This document shows positions 49,679 to 57,667 of a stretch of 64,000 nucleotides of DNA, one piece after another. A program made the translations under genes and the position numbers. The notes beneath the pieces are model-generated. The model was given only the letters and a program-made list of their open reading frames with translations. It ran no database searches and was not told the DNA's origin. This stretch comes from Actinocorallia aurantiaca. GTDB taxonomy: Bacteria > Actinomycetota > Actinomycetes > Streptosporangiales > Streptosporangiaceae. Position 1 is the stretch's first letter. Each line of letters starts with the position of its first letter. The DNA lies in the NCBI RefSeq assembly GCF_039533685.1, contig NZ_BAAATZ010000015.1, positions 142,657 to 206,656 of the forward strand. The letters are read 5' to 3'.

Positions 49679-50719
49679 ATGGGTGATGTGATGCCTGAAC
49701 CGGCTGAGCTCGGGCAGGGCGAGGAGACACGAGATCCCCGGCTGGGGCGGGTGCTGCGGGAGGCCGCCACGCCCGGTCTGCTGGCCGCGCTCGCCGAGCG
49801 GCTGGCCCCCACGGATCTGCAGACGTTGCTGCTGGCGGTCTTCCGGCGCCGCGCGGCCGCCATCACCGCGGGGCGGCTGCTGCAGCAGTACGAAAGCAGC
49901 CGCTTCACCACCCCCTCCCCGCTGGCACCGCTCGATCTGGCACGCCTGGAGGTGCTGGCACACGAGCGGCTGGCCGAGCACGGTTTCACCGGAGTTGAAC
50001 TGTCGCCGCTCGCCCCGCTGGGCACCAATTCCGCCATCGCGACCGTCGACCAGAACAAGGTCGTCACGACCGTCCGCAACACCGAGGCCATCGCGGACCC
50101 GACCAACGTCCTGGCCCTGGAATGCGCCGTCCGCCGCCGGCGACTGCTGCGCGCCGACACCCGCTCACGCCATCGCGTCCGACTCGGAGCGACCCATCGG
50201 GTGATCCGCGCCCAGGCCTTCCCCGCTCCGGACATGGCGGCACACTTCAAGCTCCTGGCCCTGTGCACGGCCGGACGCGACGAAGGCTCCTTCGACTTCG
50301 AGACCCAGACACTGACCGAGCAGATCCACCTGCACTTGGACGTGCTGGAACGCAGCCGCAGAACCGGCCGCCAAGACCACGAGCGGCCGACAGTGCGGGT
50401 CACCGTCACCGACCTCACCGGACACCAGCACGCGGCACTGTCCACCCGCGTGCTGGAACCCCTCGGTCAGGCCCACCCCGACACCGTGTTCGCCTTCGAC
50501 CACGAACGCCCCACCGGCCGCGGCTACTACACCGGCGCCTGCTTCGAAATCCGCGCCACCACGCCTGAGGGCGACGACCTCGACATCGCCGACGGCGGAT
50601 TCACCACCTGGACCGCCGACCTGCTCAGCAACGCCAAAGAACGCCTTCTGATCAGCGGCCTGGGCATCGAAAGACTCTGCGCCCGATTCCCGCACGACCC
50701 CCACCGACCGACCAAGTAG
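49679..50719 (+). CDS. HisRS-like class II aminoacyl-tRNA synthetase-fold protein
   Basis: About 346 residues. GRGYYTGACFEI resembles the substrate-binding motif of histidyl-tRNA synthetase (RG-YYTG-FE) and LLISGLGIERLCARF resembles class II motif 3. The segment VDQNKVVTTVRNTEAIADPTNV takes the place of the motif 2 neighbourhood. There is no anticodon-binding domain after motif 3. It is therefore a catalytic-core paralogue, as in HisZ and other side-function relatives; the reaction is unknown. The start is uncertain (ATG at 49679 or 49691). It sits alone between scars E and F. Confidence 0.6.
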   Translation: MGDVMPEPAELGQGEETRDPRLGRVLREAATPGLLAALAERLAPTDLQTLLLAVFRRRAAAITAGRLLQQYESSRFTTPSPLAPLDLARLEVLAHERLAEHGFTGVELSPLAPLGTNSAIATVDQNKVVTTVRNTEAIADPTNVLALECAVRRRRLLRADTRSRHRVRLGATHRVIRAQAFPAPDMAAHFKLLALCTAGRDEGSFDFETQTLTEQIHLHLDVLERSRRTGRQDHERPTVRVTVTDLTGHQHAALSTRVLEPLGQAHPDTVFAFDHERPTGRGYYTGACFEIRATTPEGDDLDIADGGFTTWTADLLSNAKERLLISGLGIERLCARFPHDPHRPTK

Positions 50720-50753
50720 CCACCCGCACAGACCGACCCATGACAGCTCATCC

Positions 50754-50855
50754 TGGAAACGATCAAGACCAAGCTCCGGGTTCATGTCCTGACCTGCGGT
50801 CGAACCTATCCCCGAGTGGCCCTCATCGACCCCTGCTCACCCTGCCTGATGGCAC
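50754..50855 (-). mobile_element. attachment-site scar F (flanks only, tRNA core lost)
   Basis: GGAAACGATCAAGACCAAG at 50755 on matches the left flank of the other scars and CCCTGCTCACCCTGCCTGATGGCACGC near 50831-50855 matches the right arm of scar D, but the tRNA half between them is missing. It marks the right edge of the segment that carries the HisRS-like gene. Confidence 0.6.
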
Positions 50856-50983
50856 GCGCTTAGGTCTTCCCTCTCTGCCGGACCGGTCACGGTGTTCCAG
50901 TTGCGGGCGGTGGCGTCGAGTCCGAGGCGGCGGCCGGCAGGCGGTTGCATCCAGGGTTTTCAGGAGGGTCGGGGGCCATGAGG

Positions 50984-51745
50984 TCAGAACAGGCCCGGCA
51001 TGTACGGGGCGCCGTTGGCTCGCAGGCCGGTGGCCAGGGCCCTCGCCCTGGCCTCGCCACGCGGGTGACCTGCCTGCGCGGCCTTCCGAAAGTAGTCCTC
51101 CGCCTGTGTCAGCTCGTTTCTGTGTTCGCAGCGGACACCCAGGTTGAACAGCGAGTCCGCATTGCCGGCTTCGGCACCTTGCTTCCACCACTGGTCGGCC
51201 TCCTCTCGGCGACCGAGCTCGTAGAGGAAGCTGCCCAAATTGGTCATCGCACGGGCATCGCCTTCTTCGGCCGCGCGATGAAACCACTGTTCGGCCTCGG
51301 CCGGACGATCCAGTTCGCGTAGGGCGACGCCGAGGTCGGCCATCGAGGCCACATGGCCTGCCTCGGCCGCCCTTCGGAACTGCTCGGCTCCCTGGTCGAC
51401 GTCCCCTCGCTTGACAAGGAGCAGGCCGAGGTTGTGCATGGCGTCCGCGTCGCCCTTCTCGGCCGCGGCCCGGAACCAGGCTTCCGCTTCCTCGGTCCGG
51501 CGCTGACCGGACAGGAGGATGCCCAGGTTGCCCATCCCGACCTTGCTGCCCGCCTCGGCGGCCGCCCGCCACCACCGCTCGGCCTCGTTCTCGTCCGTCT
51601 CGACTGCCAGGAGCCCGAGCTGGACCATGGCGTCGACGTGACCCGCCTCGCCCGCGGCCCGGTAGTGCTCTTCGGCCTCCCGGAGCCGTCCCTGTCGATC
51701 CAGCGACTCGGCCAACTCGAACCGGGCTTCCACGTCGTCCTTCAA
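50984..51745 (-). CDS. Sel1/TPR-repeat protein
   Basis: 253 residues made of about six Sel1-like repeats of 35-36 residues, each of the form AEAGHVDAMVQLGLLAVE followed by a helix with AERWWRAAAE. No signal peptide, so probably cytosolic. Such repeats bind proteins. The start appears to be TTG at 51745 after AAGGGGGAT; GTG a few codons later is an alternative. It lies to the right of scar F, convergent with nothing. Confidence 0.82.
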   Translation of the reverse strand: MKDDVEARFELAESLDRQGRLREAEEHYRAAGEAGHVDAMVQLGLLAVETDENEAERWWRAAAEAGSKVGMGNLGILLSGQRRTEEAEAWFRAAAEKGDADAMHNLGLLLVKRGDVDQGAEQFRRAAEAGHVASMADLGVALRELDRPAEAEQWFHRAAEEGDARAMTNLGSFLYELGRREEADQWWKQGAEAGNADSLFNLGVRCEHRNELTQAEDYFRKAAQAGHPRGEARARALATGLRANGAPYMPGLF

Positions 51746-51769
51746 AAGGATCCCCCTTTGTGGCTTCTT

Positions 51770-51995
51770 CCATGATCAGACGACACGAGGCAGCACCGGG
51801 TTCAGGCATCGGCACCCAGCGGCTCATCCCGGCCCGCAGCGCCTCGGCGTGCACGGGCGCGTAGAACCGATAGCCGTGCTCGCTGCCCGGCCGCGGACGG
51901 GATTCCGTTCTCCTCATCGTCGTGGACGGCCTGCGGGGAGGTCCCGTGCTCCCCGGCCAGGTCGACGGGGCGGAGTCCGCGTTCTCCATCCGGAG
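51770..51995 (-). pseudogene. frameshifted MerR-family regulator remnant
   Basis: One frame reads RPVDLAGEHGTSPQAVHDDE and ENGIPSAAG, the start of a MerR-type DNA-binding domain; a second frame continues with SEHGYRFYAPVHAEALRAG, the next part of the same domain. The two are joined only by a frameshift, and nothing follows. The rest of 51746-52098 contains the PadR promoter. Confidence 0.7.
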
Positions 51996-52068
51996 CCTCG
52001 GGTGGGTTCCAACGGCGGGGTCGAAGGTACGAGAGACCACTCTCAAGGGAAGAGCACCTGAGTCATTA

Positions 52069-52112
52069 GGTGTTGGACATTAGTGTGCGGCGCACTGTAT
52101 GGTGTTGGACAT
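52069..52112 (+). promoter_or_regulatory. 12-base direct repeats and dyad at the PadR promoter
   Basis: GGTGTTGGACAT occurs at 52069-52080 and 52101-52112, start to start 32 bases, with AGTGTGC-G-GCGCACT (52082-52096, one mismatch) between them. The second copy overlaps the start codon of the PadR gene. Probable autoregulatory sites; PadR proteins normally repress their own operon. Confidence 0.6.
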
Positions 52113-52449
52113 GCCCCTAGAGGAACTGATCCGGGCCCAGGCCCAGGAGCTGCGCCGCGGCACCGTCGTGCTGGCCTGCCTGGCACTGCTCGAGGAGCCG
52201 CAGTACGGCTACGCGCTGCTGGAAACGCTGAACGACGCGGGAGTCGCCGTCGACGGCAACACCCTCTACCCGCTGCTGCGCAGGCTGGAGAAGCAGGGGC
52301 TGCTCACCAGCGAGTGGAACACCGACGAGTCCCGGCCGCGGAAGTTCTACCGGGTCAGCCCCGAGGGCTCCCGAGTGCGGGCAGGCCTGGTGGACGAATG
52401 GCACGACCTCGTCGCCTCGATCTCACGACTGACAGAAGAGAAGGCATGA
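52099..52449 (+). CDS. PadR-family transcriptional regulator
   Basis: 116 residues of the short PadR-s2 type: RRGTVVLACLALLEEPQYGYALLETLNDAG, NTLYPLLRRLEKQGLLTSEW, and PRKFYRVSPEG for the wing. ATG at 52099 or 52111; the operator repeats overlap this region. Its stop overlaps the ATG of the following membrane-protein gene, the standard PadR/permease-like pair. Confidence 0.92.
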   Translation: MVLDMPLEELIRAQAQELRRGTVVLACLALLEEPQYGYALLETLNDAGVAVDGNTLYPLLRRLEKQGLLTSEWNTDESRPRKFYRVSPEGSRVRAGLVDEWHDLVASISRLTEEKA

Positions 52450-53390
52450 ACGCGAACACCCTGACCGAGCGCTACGTACACGAGGTCGTCCGACGGATCC
52501 CCACCGACCAGCGCGACGACGTCGCCGACGAACTGCGCGCCGTGATCGTCGACACCGTCGAAGCGCGCGGTGCGAGCGAACACGAGGTGCTCACCGAGAT
52601 GGGCGACCCGATCCGCCTCGCCGCCCGCTACGCGGACCGGCCGCTCGCGCTGATCGGCCCCGGCCTCTACCCGGCGTACGCCCGGACGCTGAAGGTCCTG
52701 CTGGCCGGCGTGCTGCCGGTGGTCGTCGCCGCGTCCATGGCGGTCGAGGTCCTCGACGGCGGCGGCGTCGCCTCGGCGATCGGCAGCGGCATCGGCGCGC
52801 TACTCGCCGTCGGCGCCCAGATGATCGCCTGGCTCACCGCGGTCTTCGCCGTGGTGGAGCGCTCCCGCTCCCTCGACCGCATGTTCCGCGGCACCGAGGG
52901 CTGGACGCCCGACGACCTGCCCGACGCCCCGCAGACGGAGAAAGCGGCCGGCGTCGGCACCCTCGCCTCCGCCGCGTTGAGCACACTGCTGCTCGCGCTG
53001 ATCATCTGGCAGCACGTCGCCGAGCCCTACCGCGCGGACGGCGACCACATGCCGGTCCTCGACCCTGCCCTGTGGTCGGGCTGGATCTGGCCGATCCTCG
53101 CCGGCCTCGCGGGCACCGCACTCTGCGAACTGGTCCGGGTCGCCGTGCACCGCTGGACCGTCCCCCTCGCCGCCGCCTACACCGCCGCCGAAGCCCTCTT
53201 CGCGTTCTCCCTGATCTGGGTCCTCCACAAGCAGGCGCTCTTCAACCCGGACTTCCTCGCCACCGTCAACGACGGCAAAGGCTGGACAGTCCCCGAAGCC
53301 CTCTACACCGGCACGATCCTGGTCGTCCTCGCCGTCAGCGTGACCGAAGTCGTCGGCTGCTTCCGCGAGACCCGCGAGACCCGCGACTGA
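52446..53390 (+). CDS. PadR-associated membrane protein (HAAS/permease-like)
   Basis: 314 residues. The first 75 residues form the soluble HAAS-like unit (YVHEVVRRIPTDQRDDVADELRAVIVDTVEARG, then EMGDPIRLAARYADRP) followed by six hydrophobic helices to the end. These units occur in membrane proteins co-transcribed with PadR regulators and are thought to signal envelope state; the function is unproven. Overlaps the PadR gene by four bases; a hairpin terminator follows. Confidence 0.85.
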   Translation: MNANTLTERYVHEVVRRIPTDQRDDVADELRAVIVDTVEARGASEHEVLTEMGDPIRLAARYADRPLALIGPGLYPAYARTLKVLLAGVLPVVVAASMAVEVLDGGGVASAIGSGIGALLAVGAQMIAWLTAVFAVVERSRSLDRMFRGTEGWTPDDLPDAPQTEKAAGVGTLASAALSTLLLALIIWQHVAEPYRADGDHMPVLDPALWSGWIWPILAGLAGTALCELVRVAVHRWTVPLAAAYTAAEALFAFSLIWVLHKQALFNPDFLATVNDGKGWTVPEALYTGTILVVLAVSVTEVVGCFRETRETRD

Positions 53391-53417
53391 CGCGAAACCC
53401 GCGACCGACCTCCTTCA

Positions 53418-53441
53418 AGGACCCGCCCCCCGGCGGGTCCT
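53418..53441 (+). terminator. hairpin terminator after the PadR operon
   Basis: AGGACCCGCC (53418-53427) and GGCGGGTCCT (53432-53441), a perfect 10-base stem with a four-base loop, 28 bases after the stop. Confidence 0.85.
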
Positions 53442-54086
53442 GCCGCTTCCGGCGATGCGAGACGCAGTGCGCGTCCGCCTCGCCCTCCCCGGTCAGGGCG
53501 AGAAGGAGCATCAGGCCGTCGAAGCGCTACTCCACCCTGTTGGGGAGCATCGGGCGCTCACACGGACGTGAGGTCCGCGCACTCGCCACTCAGATGGCAC
53601 CTGAAGCTGAGAACGCCATCAGCTGGTTTGAGGCGACGAGCCGGCCCGAAGGCCGTTCGTCCCGAACCGAGTTCCCCAGGATTCCCACCAGGTCGTCACC
53701 TACTGAAGAGCTGTCCCCATCCATCTGAGGGTCGTAGCAGTGAAGTCCGAGCCGTACCGCGGTCCGGACGGCGGAGACGGACACCTCTTCCGCGCGGCTG
53801 CCCGCCCTCAGCGAGGGAAGCGAATGACGGTCAGGGTGGTGGAGCGCTGGACGCCCCAGACGGTCTTCGTGCCGGGCAAGCGGCGGAGCGCGATGACGCG
53901 GTGAGGGGCGGTGCGGATGGTCCAGCGGCCCGCCGCGTAGTGGAGTTGCCGGGTGCCCGTGCTCGCCCAGACGCCGCCCTTGCCGTCGGGTGGCGCGGTA
54001 CGCCAGTCTCCACGCAATCCGGAGCGCTTCACTCCTCACACCTCCAGCAACCGCGCACACGCGCAATGCCGGGATACTGACGGCCT
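53442..54086. other. gene-poor stretch with a beta-propeller remnant
   Basis: No intact gene. Minus-strand 53808-54032 is a 74-codon fragment described separately; the rest shows short frames only. Confidence 0.4.
53808..54032 (-). pseudogene. C-terminal fragment of a secreted propeller-type protein
   Basis: 74 codons reading GKGGVWASTGTRQLHYAAGRW and LRRLPGTKTVWGVQRS: the Gly-Gly-Val-Trp-Ala and Pro-Gly-Thr-x-x-Val-Trp-Gly pattern is that of the last repeats of actinobacterial secreted kelch/propeller proteins. There is no N-terminal part upstream, so it is read as a remnant. Confidence 0.4.
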
Positions 54087-54689
54087 ATGGTCATCGTCGA
54101 AGCCGTCCTGGAGACCTACGACGCGGTGGACTTCACGGCCTGGCCGATCACAGAGCCGTCGAGCGACCGCCTTCTCGTCCTCTCCGGCCGGATGTCCCCC
54201 GCCGACGTCGGAACGGCCATGGCCGTCATCTTCAGCTACAACCGCATCCCCCTTACCCACGCCGCCGACCTGACCGAGGCGCACCTGGAACAGCACCTCG
54301 CCGAAACAGAAGGACTGATCGCTCCGGGCGGGCTGCGCTTCCGCGACACCGCCACCAACGCCAGCGTCCCGCCCGGTTGCTGCTTCGGCCTGGAGAACTG
54401 GCGGGAATGGTGGAACGTGGCCCACGGGCAACAACCTTGGCTCGGCCACGACCCCGCGACGCACATCACCCATGCGGGTCACGTCATCCGGCTCCAGCAG
54501 GACGATGAGGGCTCCCCGTCCATCGAGATCACCCGCGGCGAGCTCTCAAGCCTGCTCACCACAGCCCAACAGCACCTCTCCGGGTTCCTCGACCTCGCCC
54601 GGAAATGGGCTGCAACCAATACCCCGGGGCCGGCCGACCGGCTCATCTCAGCCCTCGACCGATACTTCGTGATCAATGCGACGGAGTAG
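54087..54689 (+). CDS. hypothetical protein
   Basis: 200 residues, no signal peptide or membrane segments. Distinctive middle: CCFGLENWREWWNVAHGQQPWLGHDP; acidic C-terminal helices. I do not recognise a family. Placement among SMI1/KNR4, DUF4253 and repeat proteins would fit an immunity-type or orphan accessory protein, but this is guesswork. ATG at 54087. Confidence 0.6.
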   Translation: MVIVEAVLETYDAVDFTAWPITEPSSDRLLVLSGRMSPADVGTAMAVIFSYNRIPLTHAADLTEAHLEQHLAETEGLIAPGGLRFRDTATNASVPPGCCFGLENWREWWNVAHGQQPWLGHDPATHITHAGHVIRLQQDDEGSPSIEITRGELSSLLTTAQQHLSGFLDLARKWAATNTPGPADRLISALDRYFVINATE

Positions 54690-54901
54690 GCGAACGCCGA
54701 GGTCATGACCACTTCGATGCGAACCCGGGTGGGACGCATCGCCCTCGATCAACGGGTGCCGTCAGGTGCCACGGCGGCGACGTCCGTTGATCTCGGCTGC
54801 GCTCCCAGGCCAGCGGGTCCGCCGACTTCTCGCCGACTCGGCTCGCCCGTCCCAGAGGGGAGGACGATCACCACCAGAGCGCCTGAAAGCGCTGCGCCCG
54901 G

Positions 54902-55321
54902 TCACTGTAGGCGCTCCAGGAGAACCACGGGGATCTCACGGGTGGTCTGCTCCTGATAAGCCGCGTACTCCGGCTTGGCCGACACCATCAGGCGCCATAG
55001 AGGCGGACGCTCCGCAGTCCCGGCCGGACGCGCTCGTGCGGTGAAGGTCTCCGTACCGACCTGCACGGTGACGCACGGATCGGCGAGCAGGTTCAGATAC
55101 CAGGCCGGATGGCGGTCCGCGCCGCGGTCGGAGGCCACCAGGATGTAGCGGTCGCCGTCGACTCCGTAGACCAGCGCGGTGCGGCGCAGTTCACCGGTTC
55201 TCCGGCCCCGGGTCGTCAGCAGCAGATCGTTCACGCCTGGCCGCGGCCGACCGCCGGTTTCCTGGAAACGACGGATGTGCTCGGCGACCCAGGGGTTCGG
55301 ACTGTCGTGGACCTCGGGCAT
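54902..55321 (-). CDS. deazaflavin (F420)-dependent nitroreductase-family protein
   Basis: 139 residues of the Ddn-like split-barrel family: LLLTTRGRRTGELRRTALVYGVDGDRYILVASDRGADRHPAWYLNLLADP and VTVQVGTETFTARAR. These enzymes use coenzyme F420 to reduce nitro compounds or quinones. ATG at 55321 after GGGAGG; it overlaps the stop of the upstream NAD(P)-binding gene by one base (TGATG), so the two form an operon. Confidence 0.9.
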   Translation of the reverse strand: MPEVHDSPNPWVAEHIRRFQETGGRPRPGVNDLLLTTRGRRTGELRRTALVYGVDGDRYILVASDRGADRHPAWYLNLLADPCVTVQVGTETFTARARPAGTAERPPLWRLMVSAKPEYAAYQEQTTREIPVVLLERLQ

Positions 55322-55944
55322 CACGCCTCCCGGATGCTGACGGCGGCACGGCGGTGATGAGGAGCCTCGATCTCGTCGAGCAACGCCACCGCGAAGTCCG
55401 CGTACGTGATCCTGCTGGCCGGGTCCGCATGGTCGGCGATCCGGTACCGGCCGGTGCGTGTTCCGGCATGGTCGAAGTCGCCTGCCGGAGCGACGTACGC
55501 CCAGTCGAAGTCGCATTCCTGAAGCACGGCGAGACCTGCCGCGTGGCCGAGATAGAAGGCGCGGTACTCGTTGGGGTAGCCGGGCTCGTCCATCAGGGGA
55601 GCACCCGATGCCCCGGGCATGATCGATGCCAGGCCGACCACCGCCAGCCGGTGCACGCCCGCGTTCATCAGCCCGGTGGTCAGGGCGTGAGCCGACGCGG
55701 TGAAGAACTCGTGAGGCGGCGCGGACAGGTCCGCGGCGGCGCTGATGGCCGCGTCATGGCCTGCGGCCGCATGCGCGACGCTGGTCCCGTCCGTGACGTC
55801 GCCCGCCACCACGCGTACGTCAGTCAGATCGCTGTGGCTTGCGGGGTCACGCACCACGGCGGTGACCCGGTGCCCACGCCGGCGCGCCTCGGCGACGGCC
55901 TGCCCACCGGCTCTGCCGCCTGCGCCGAAGACCACGATGTTCAT
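55321..55944 (-). CDS. NAD(P)-binding NmrA/SDR-like protein
   Basis: 207 residues with the atypical-SDR Rossmann start MNIVVFGAGGRAGGQAVAEARRRGH, then VVRDPASH and AGDVTDGTSVAHAAAGHDAAISA, later FDWAYVAPAGDF. Probably an NADPH-dependent reductase or redox sensor. ATG at 55944 follows AAAGGCGG. It diverges from an HxlR regulator, 102 bases apart, and is followed by the F420-type gene. Confidence 0.88.
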   Translation of the reverse strand: MNIVVFGAGGRAGGQAVAEARRRGHRVTAVVRDPASHSDLTDVRVVAGDVTDGTSVAHAAAGHDAAISAAADLSAPPHEFFTASAHALTTGLMNAGVHRLAVVGLASIMPGASGAPLMDEPGYPNEYRAFYLGHAAGLAVLQECDFDWAYVAPAGDFDHAGTRTGRYRIADHADPASRITYADFAVALLDEIEAPHHRRAAVSIREA

Positions 55945-56012
55945 GATGAACCGCCTTTCACCAGGGCCGGATCCCGTCCGTCCGACCGCTTCACGGACCC
56001 TAACGAGGGCTG

Positions 56013-56036
56013 CGGTTACCGCTGGGATACCGGTTA
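56013..56036. promoter_or_regulatory. repeated CGGTTA sites in the HxlR divergent promoter
   Basis: CGGTTA occurs at 56013-56018 and 56031-56036, 18 bases apart, between the divergent NmrA-like and HxlR genes, just before the HxlR start. Candidate HxlR binding sites. Confidence 0.4.
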
Positions 56037-56046
56037 TCGTGAGGCC

Positions 56047-56433
56047 ATGAGGGAACCCCTGCCCGCCGACATGTTCGACGAGCTGTGCCCGTCCTCGCTC
56101 AATCCGATCCGATTCGGCGACAAGTGGGCGGCACTCGTCATCCGTTGCCTCGAGCACGGTCCGCGCCGGTTCTCCGAGCTGCGCGTGCCGCTGAGTCGCG
56201 TGACCCCCAAAGTCCTCACCCAGTCGCTGCGCTCCCTCGAACGGGACGGTCTGGTCAAACGCACCGTCTACGCCGACGCCACCCCGCATGTCGAATACGA
56301 GCTGACCCCGCTCGGCCGTAGCATGCTGGGACCGATGGCGACCGCCTGCGCCTGGGCGCAGGAACATTGGGACGAGCTGCTCGACGCCCGCGAGTCGTAC
56401 GACGACGGCTCCCATCTCGACCGCACCGGCTGA
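56047..56433 (+). CDS. HxlR-family transcriptional regulator
   Basis: 128 residues: GDKWAALVIRCLEHGPRRFSELRVPLSRVTPKVLTQSLRSLERDGLVKR and YELTPLGRSML, the full HxlR winged helix. One Cys (DELCPSS) near the N-terminus is in the position used for quinone or aldehyde sensing in QorR/HypR-like members. It very likely controls the divergent reductase pair. ATG at 56047. Confidence 0.92.
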   Translation: MREPLPADMFDELCPSSLNPIRFGDKWAALVIRCLEHGPRRFSELRVPLSRVTPKVLTQSLRSLERDGLVKRTVYADATPHVEYELTPLGRSMLGPMATACAWAQEHWDELLDARESYDDGSHLDRTG

Positions 56434-56592
56434 CGCGGTGAACCGCGGCCCGGATGTAAGCGCCGCCTCGCCTGCACAGCACGCCCATCCACCCACCGCG
56501 AGGATCCACGGCGGACACCGCCGCCTTCCCGCCGGGACTTGTGCGGCCCTCTTCGGGAGGCGAACCGGTGACGACCCCTGAACACCGGAAAG

Positions 56593-56692
56593 CCCAGCTC
56601 AATGTTCTGGAACCAGGCCTTTCGATCTGGTGGAGATGAGGGATTCGAACCCCTGGCCCCTTCGATGCGGAGCATCGTCGCCAAGATCTCCA
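56593..56692 (-). mobile_element. tRNA-Ser-like 3' half with hairpin (possible attachment scar)
   Basis: Minus strand 56692-56628 reads from an anticodon-loop-like CTGGAGA (GGA) through a long variable arm (GATGCTCCGCATC) and a T arm with GGTTCGAATC to an acceptor end ATCTCCACCA with encoded CCA. No 5' half is present upstream. AAAGGCC and GGGCTTT farther down (56594-56623) can form a terminator. The T stem is imperfect, so this is a non-functional half gene. The rest of 56434-56783 shows nothing else. Confidence 0.55.
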
Positions 56693-56783
56693 GTAGGCCC
56701 GAGCCCCCCTTGACCAGCCCTGCAGCTTCCTCCACGTCCGGCGGCGTCCACCCTCGTCCGCCTCAAAGTGCCATCATCGGGCT

Positions 56784-57311
56784 GTGACGGATCACGACGA
56801 GTTGCTGAGGCGGGTCGCCGAGCGGGCGGTTCAGGAGTCCGGTGGCACGCTTCCCCGTGCCACCGCGGAACAGATCAAAGAAGCCGAGGCAGCGCTCGGT
56901 TTCCCCTTGCCTCCGCTGCTGTCACGGCTCTATCAGGAAGTCGGCAACGGCGGGTTCGGGCCTGAGTACCAGCTCCTGCCCTTGATCGGGGAAGGCCGCA
57001 CCGCCGTCAGCGACTACCAGGCCGAGCACGTTCCCGGCCAGTGGCCGACCGGTGTCCTCCCCATCCTCGACTGGGGCTGCGCCATGTACGCGGCGGTCGA
57101 CTGCACCGACGCCCGAGCACCCGTCCTGCTCTTCGAGCCCAACGCCGTAGAAGACGACTGGAGCGCCGCTTGGTTCCAGGACGCCGACAGCCTCTCCGAC
57201 TGGCTACAGGCCTGGCTCTCGGGAACCGGCTGGTACGAAGAAGAAGCCACGATGAGCGAGAATCCCCCAGAGCCACAGCCATGGCCCCAAGCCGAGCAGC
57301 GACTGAGCTGA
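56784..57311 (+). CDS. SMI1/KNR4-family protein
   Basis: 175 residues: TAEQIKEAEAALGFPLPPLLSRLYQEVGNGGFGPEYQLLPL is the family signature, followed by VLPILDWGCAMYAAVDC. In bacteria this superfamily includes many immunity proteins to polymorphic toxins; no toxin gene is adjacent, so it may be an orphan immunity gene. GTG at 56784. Lies between the Ser-type scar and scar A. Confidence 0.88.
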   Translation: MTDHDELLRRVAERAVQESGGTLPRATAEQIKEAEAALGFPLPPLLSRLYQEVGNGGFGPEYQLLPLIGEGRTAVSDYQAEHVPGQWPTGVLPILDWGCAMYAAVDCTDARAPVLLFEPNAVEDDWSAAWFQDADSLSDWLQAWLSGTGWYEEEATMSENPPEPQPWPQAEQRLS

Positions 57312-57420
57312 AGACAGCCAACCGCACCGGCCGCGCCCAAAAGCCAACCAGATGATCAAAACCCGGATACGGGGATCACACCTCTGGCCCAGGGCTTCAC
57401 CATGAAGCCGACGACGAGAA

Positions 57421-57448
57421 GGGACTGTTCAGTTCACTGAACAATCCC
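57421..57448. terminator. hairpin left of scar A
   Basis: GGGACTGTTCAGT (57421-57433) and ACTGAACAATCCC (57436-57448) pair over 13 positions with one mismatch and a two-base loop. Either a terminator for the SMI1 gene or part of the element end. Confidence 0.55.
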
Positions 57449-57450
57449 CT

Positions 57451-57640
57451 CAGAAACGATCAAGGCCCAGTTCGGGATCATGCTCCTGAGTTGGGCCTTC
57501 ACTATGAGAGCGGATGACGGGATCGAACCCGCGCTGTCGGCTTGGGAATCTCCTTGCCCCACCGACACCAGCACCCTGACCAGCGGAACCGACTCGCCTC
57601 GAGTGATCCCTGCCCCCTTGCTCACCTTTCACCAGGTACG
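57451..57640 (-). mobile_element. attachment-site scar A (tRNA-Gly(CCC) 3' half)
   Basis: Minus-strand 57550-57508 is the tRNA-Gly(CCC) gene from the anticodon loop (ATTCCCAAG) through variable region and T arm (GCGGGTTCGATCCCG) to the acceptor (TCATCCGCTC). AAGGCCCA (57462-57469) and TGGGCCTT (57492-57499) form the tRNA terminator stem. A conserved arm runs to about 57640. The core differs from other copies by CCGACAGC for CTGATAGC. No 5' half. Confidence 0.85.
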
Positions 57641-57667
57641 CGCGATTGAGTTCTTGGATTGCCGGGA

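Noticed and set aside
57508..57550. Complete functional tRNA gene at the repeated glycine sequence
   Set aside because: Only anticodon loop to acceptor end is present at each of the four sites; no 5' half (D arm) is found beside any copy.
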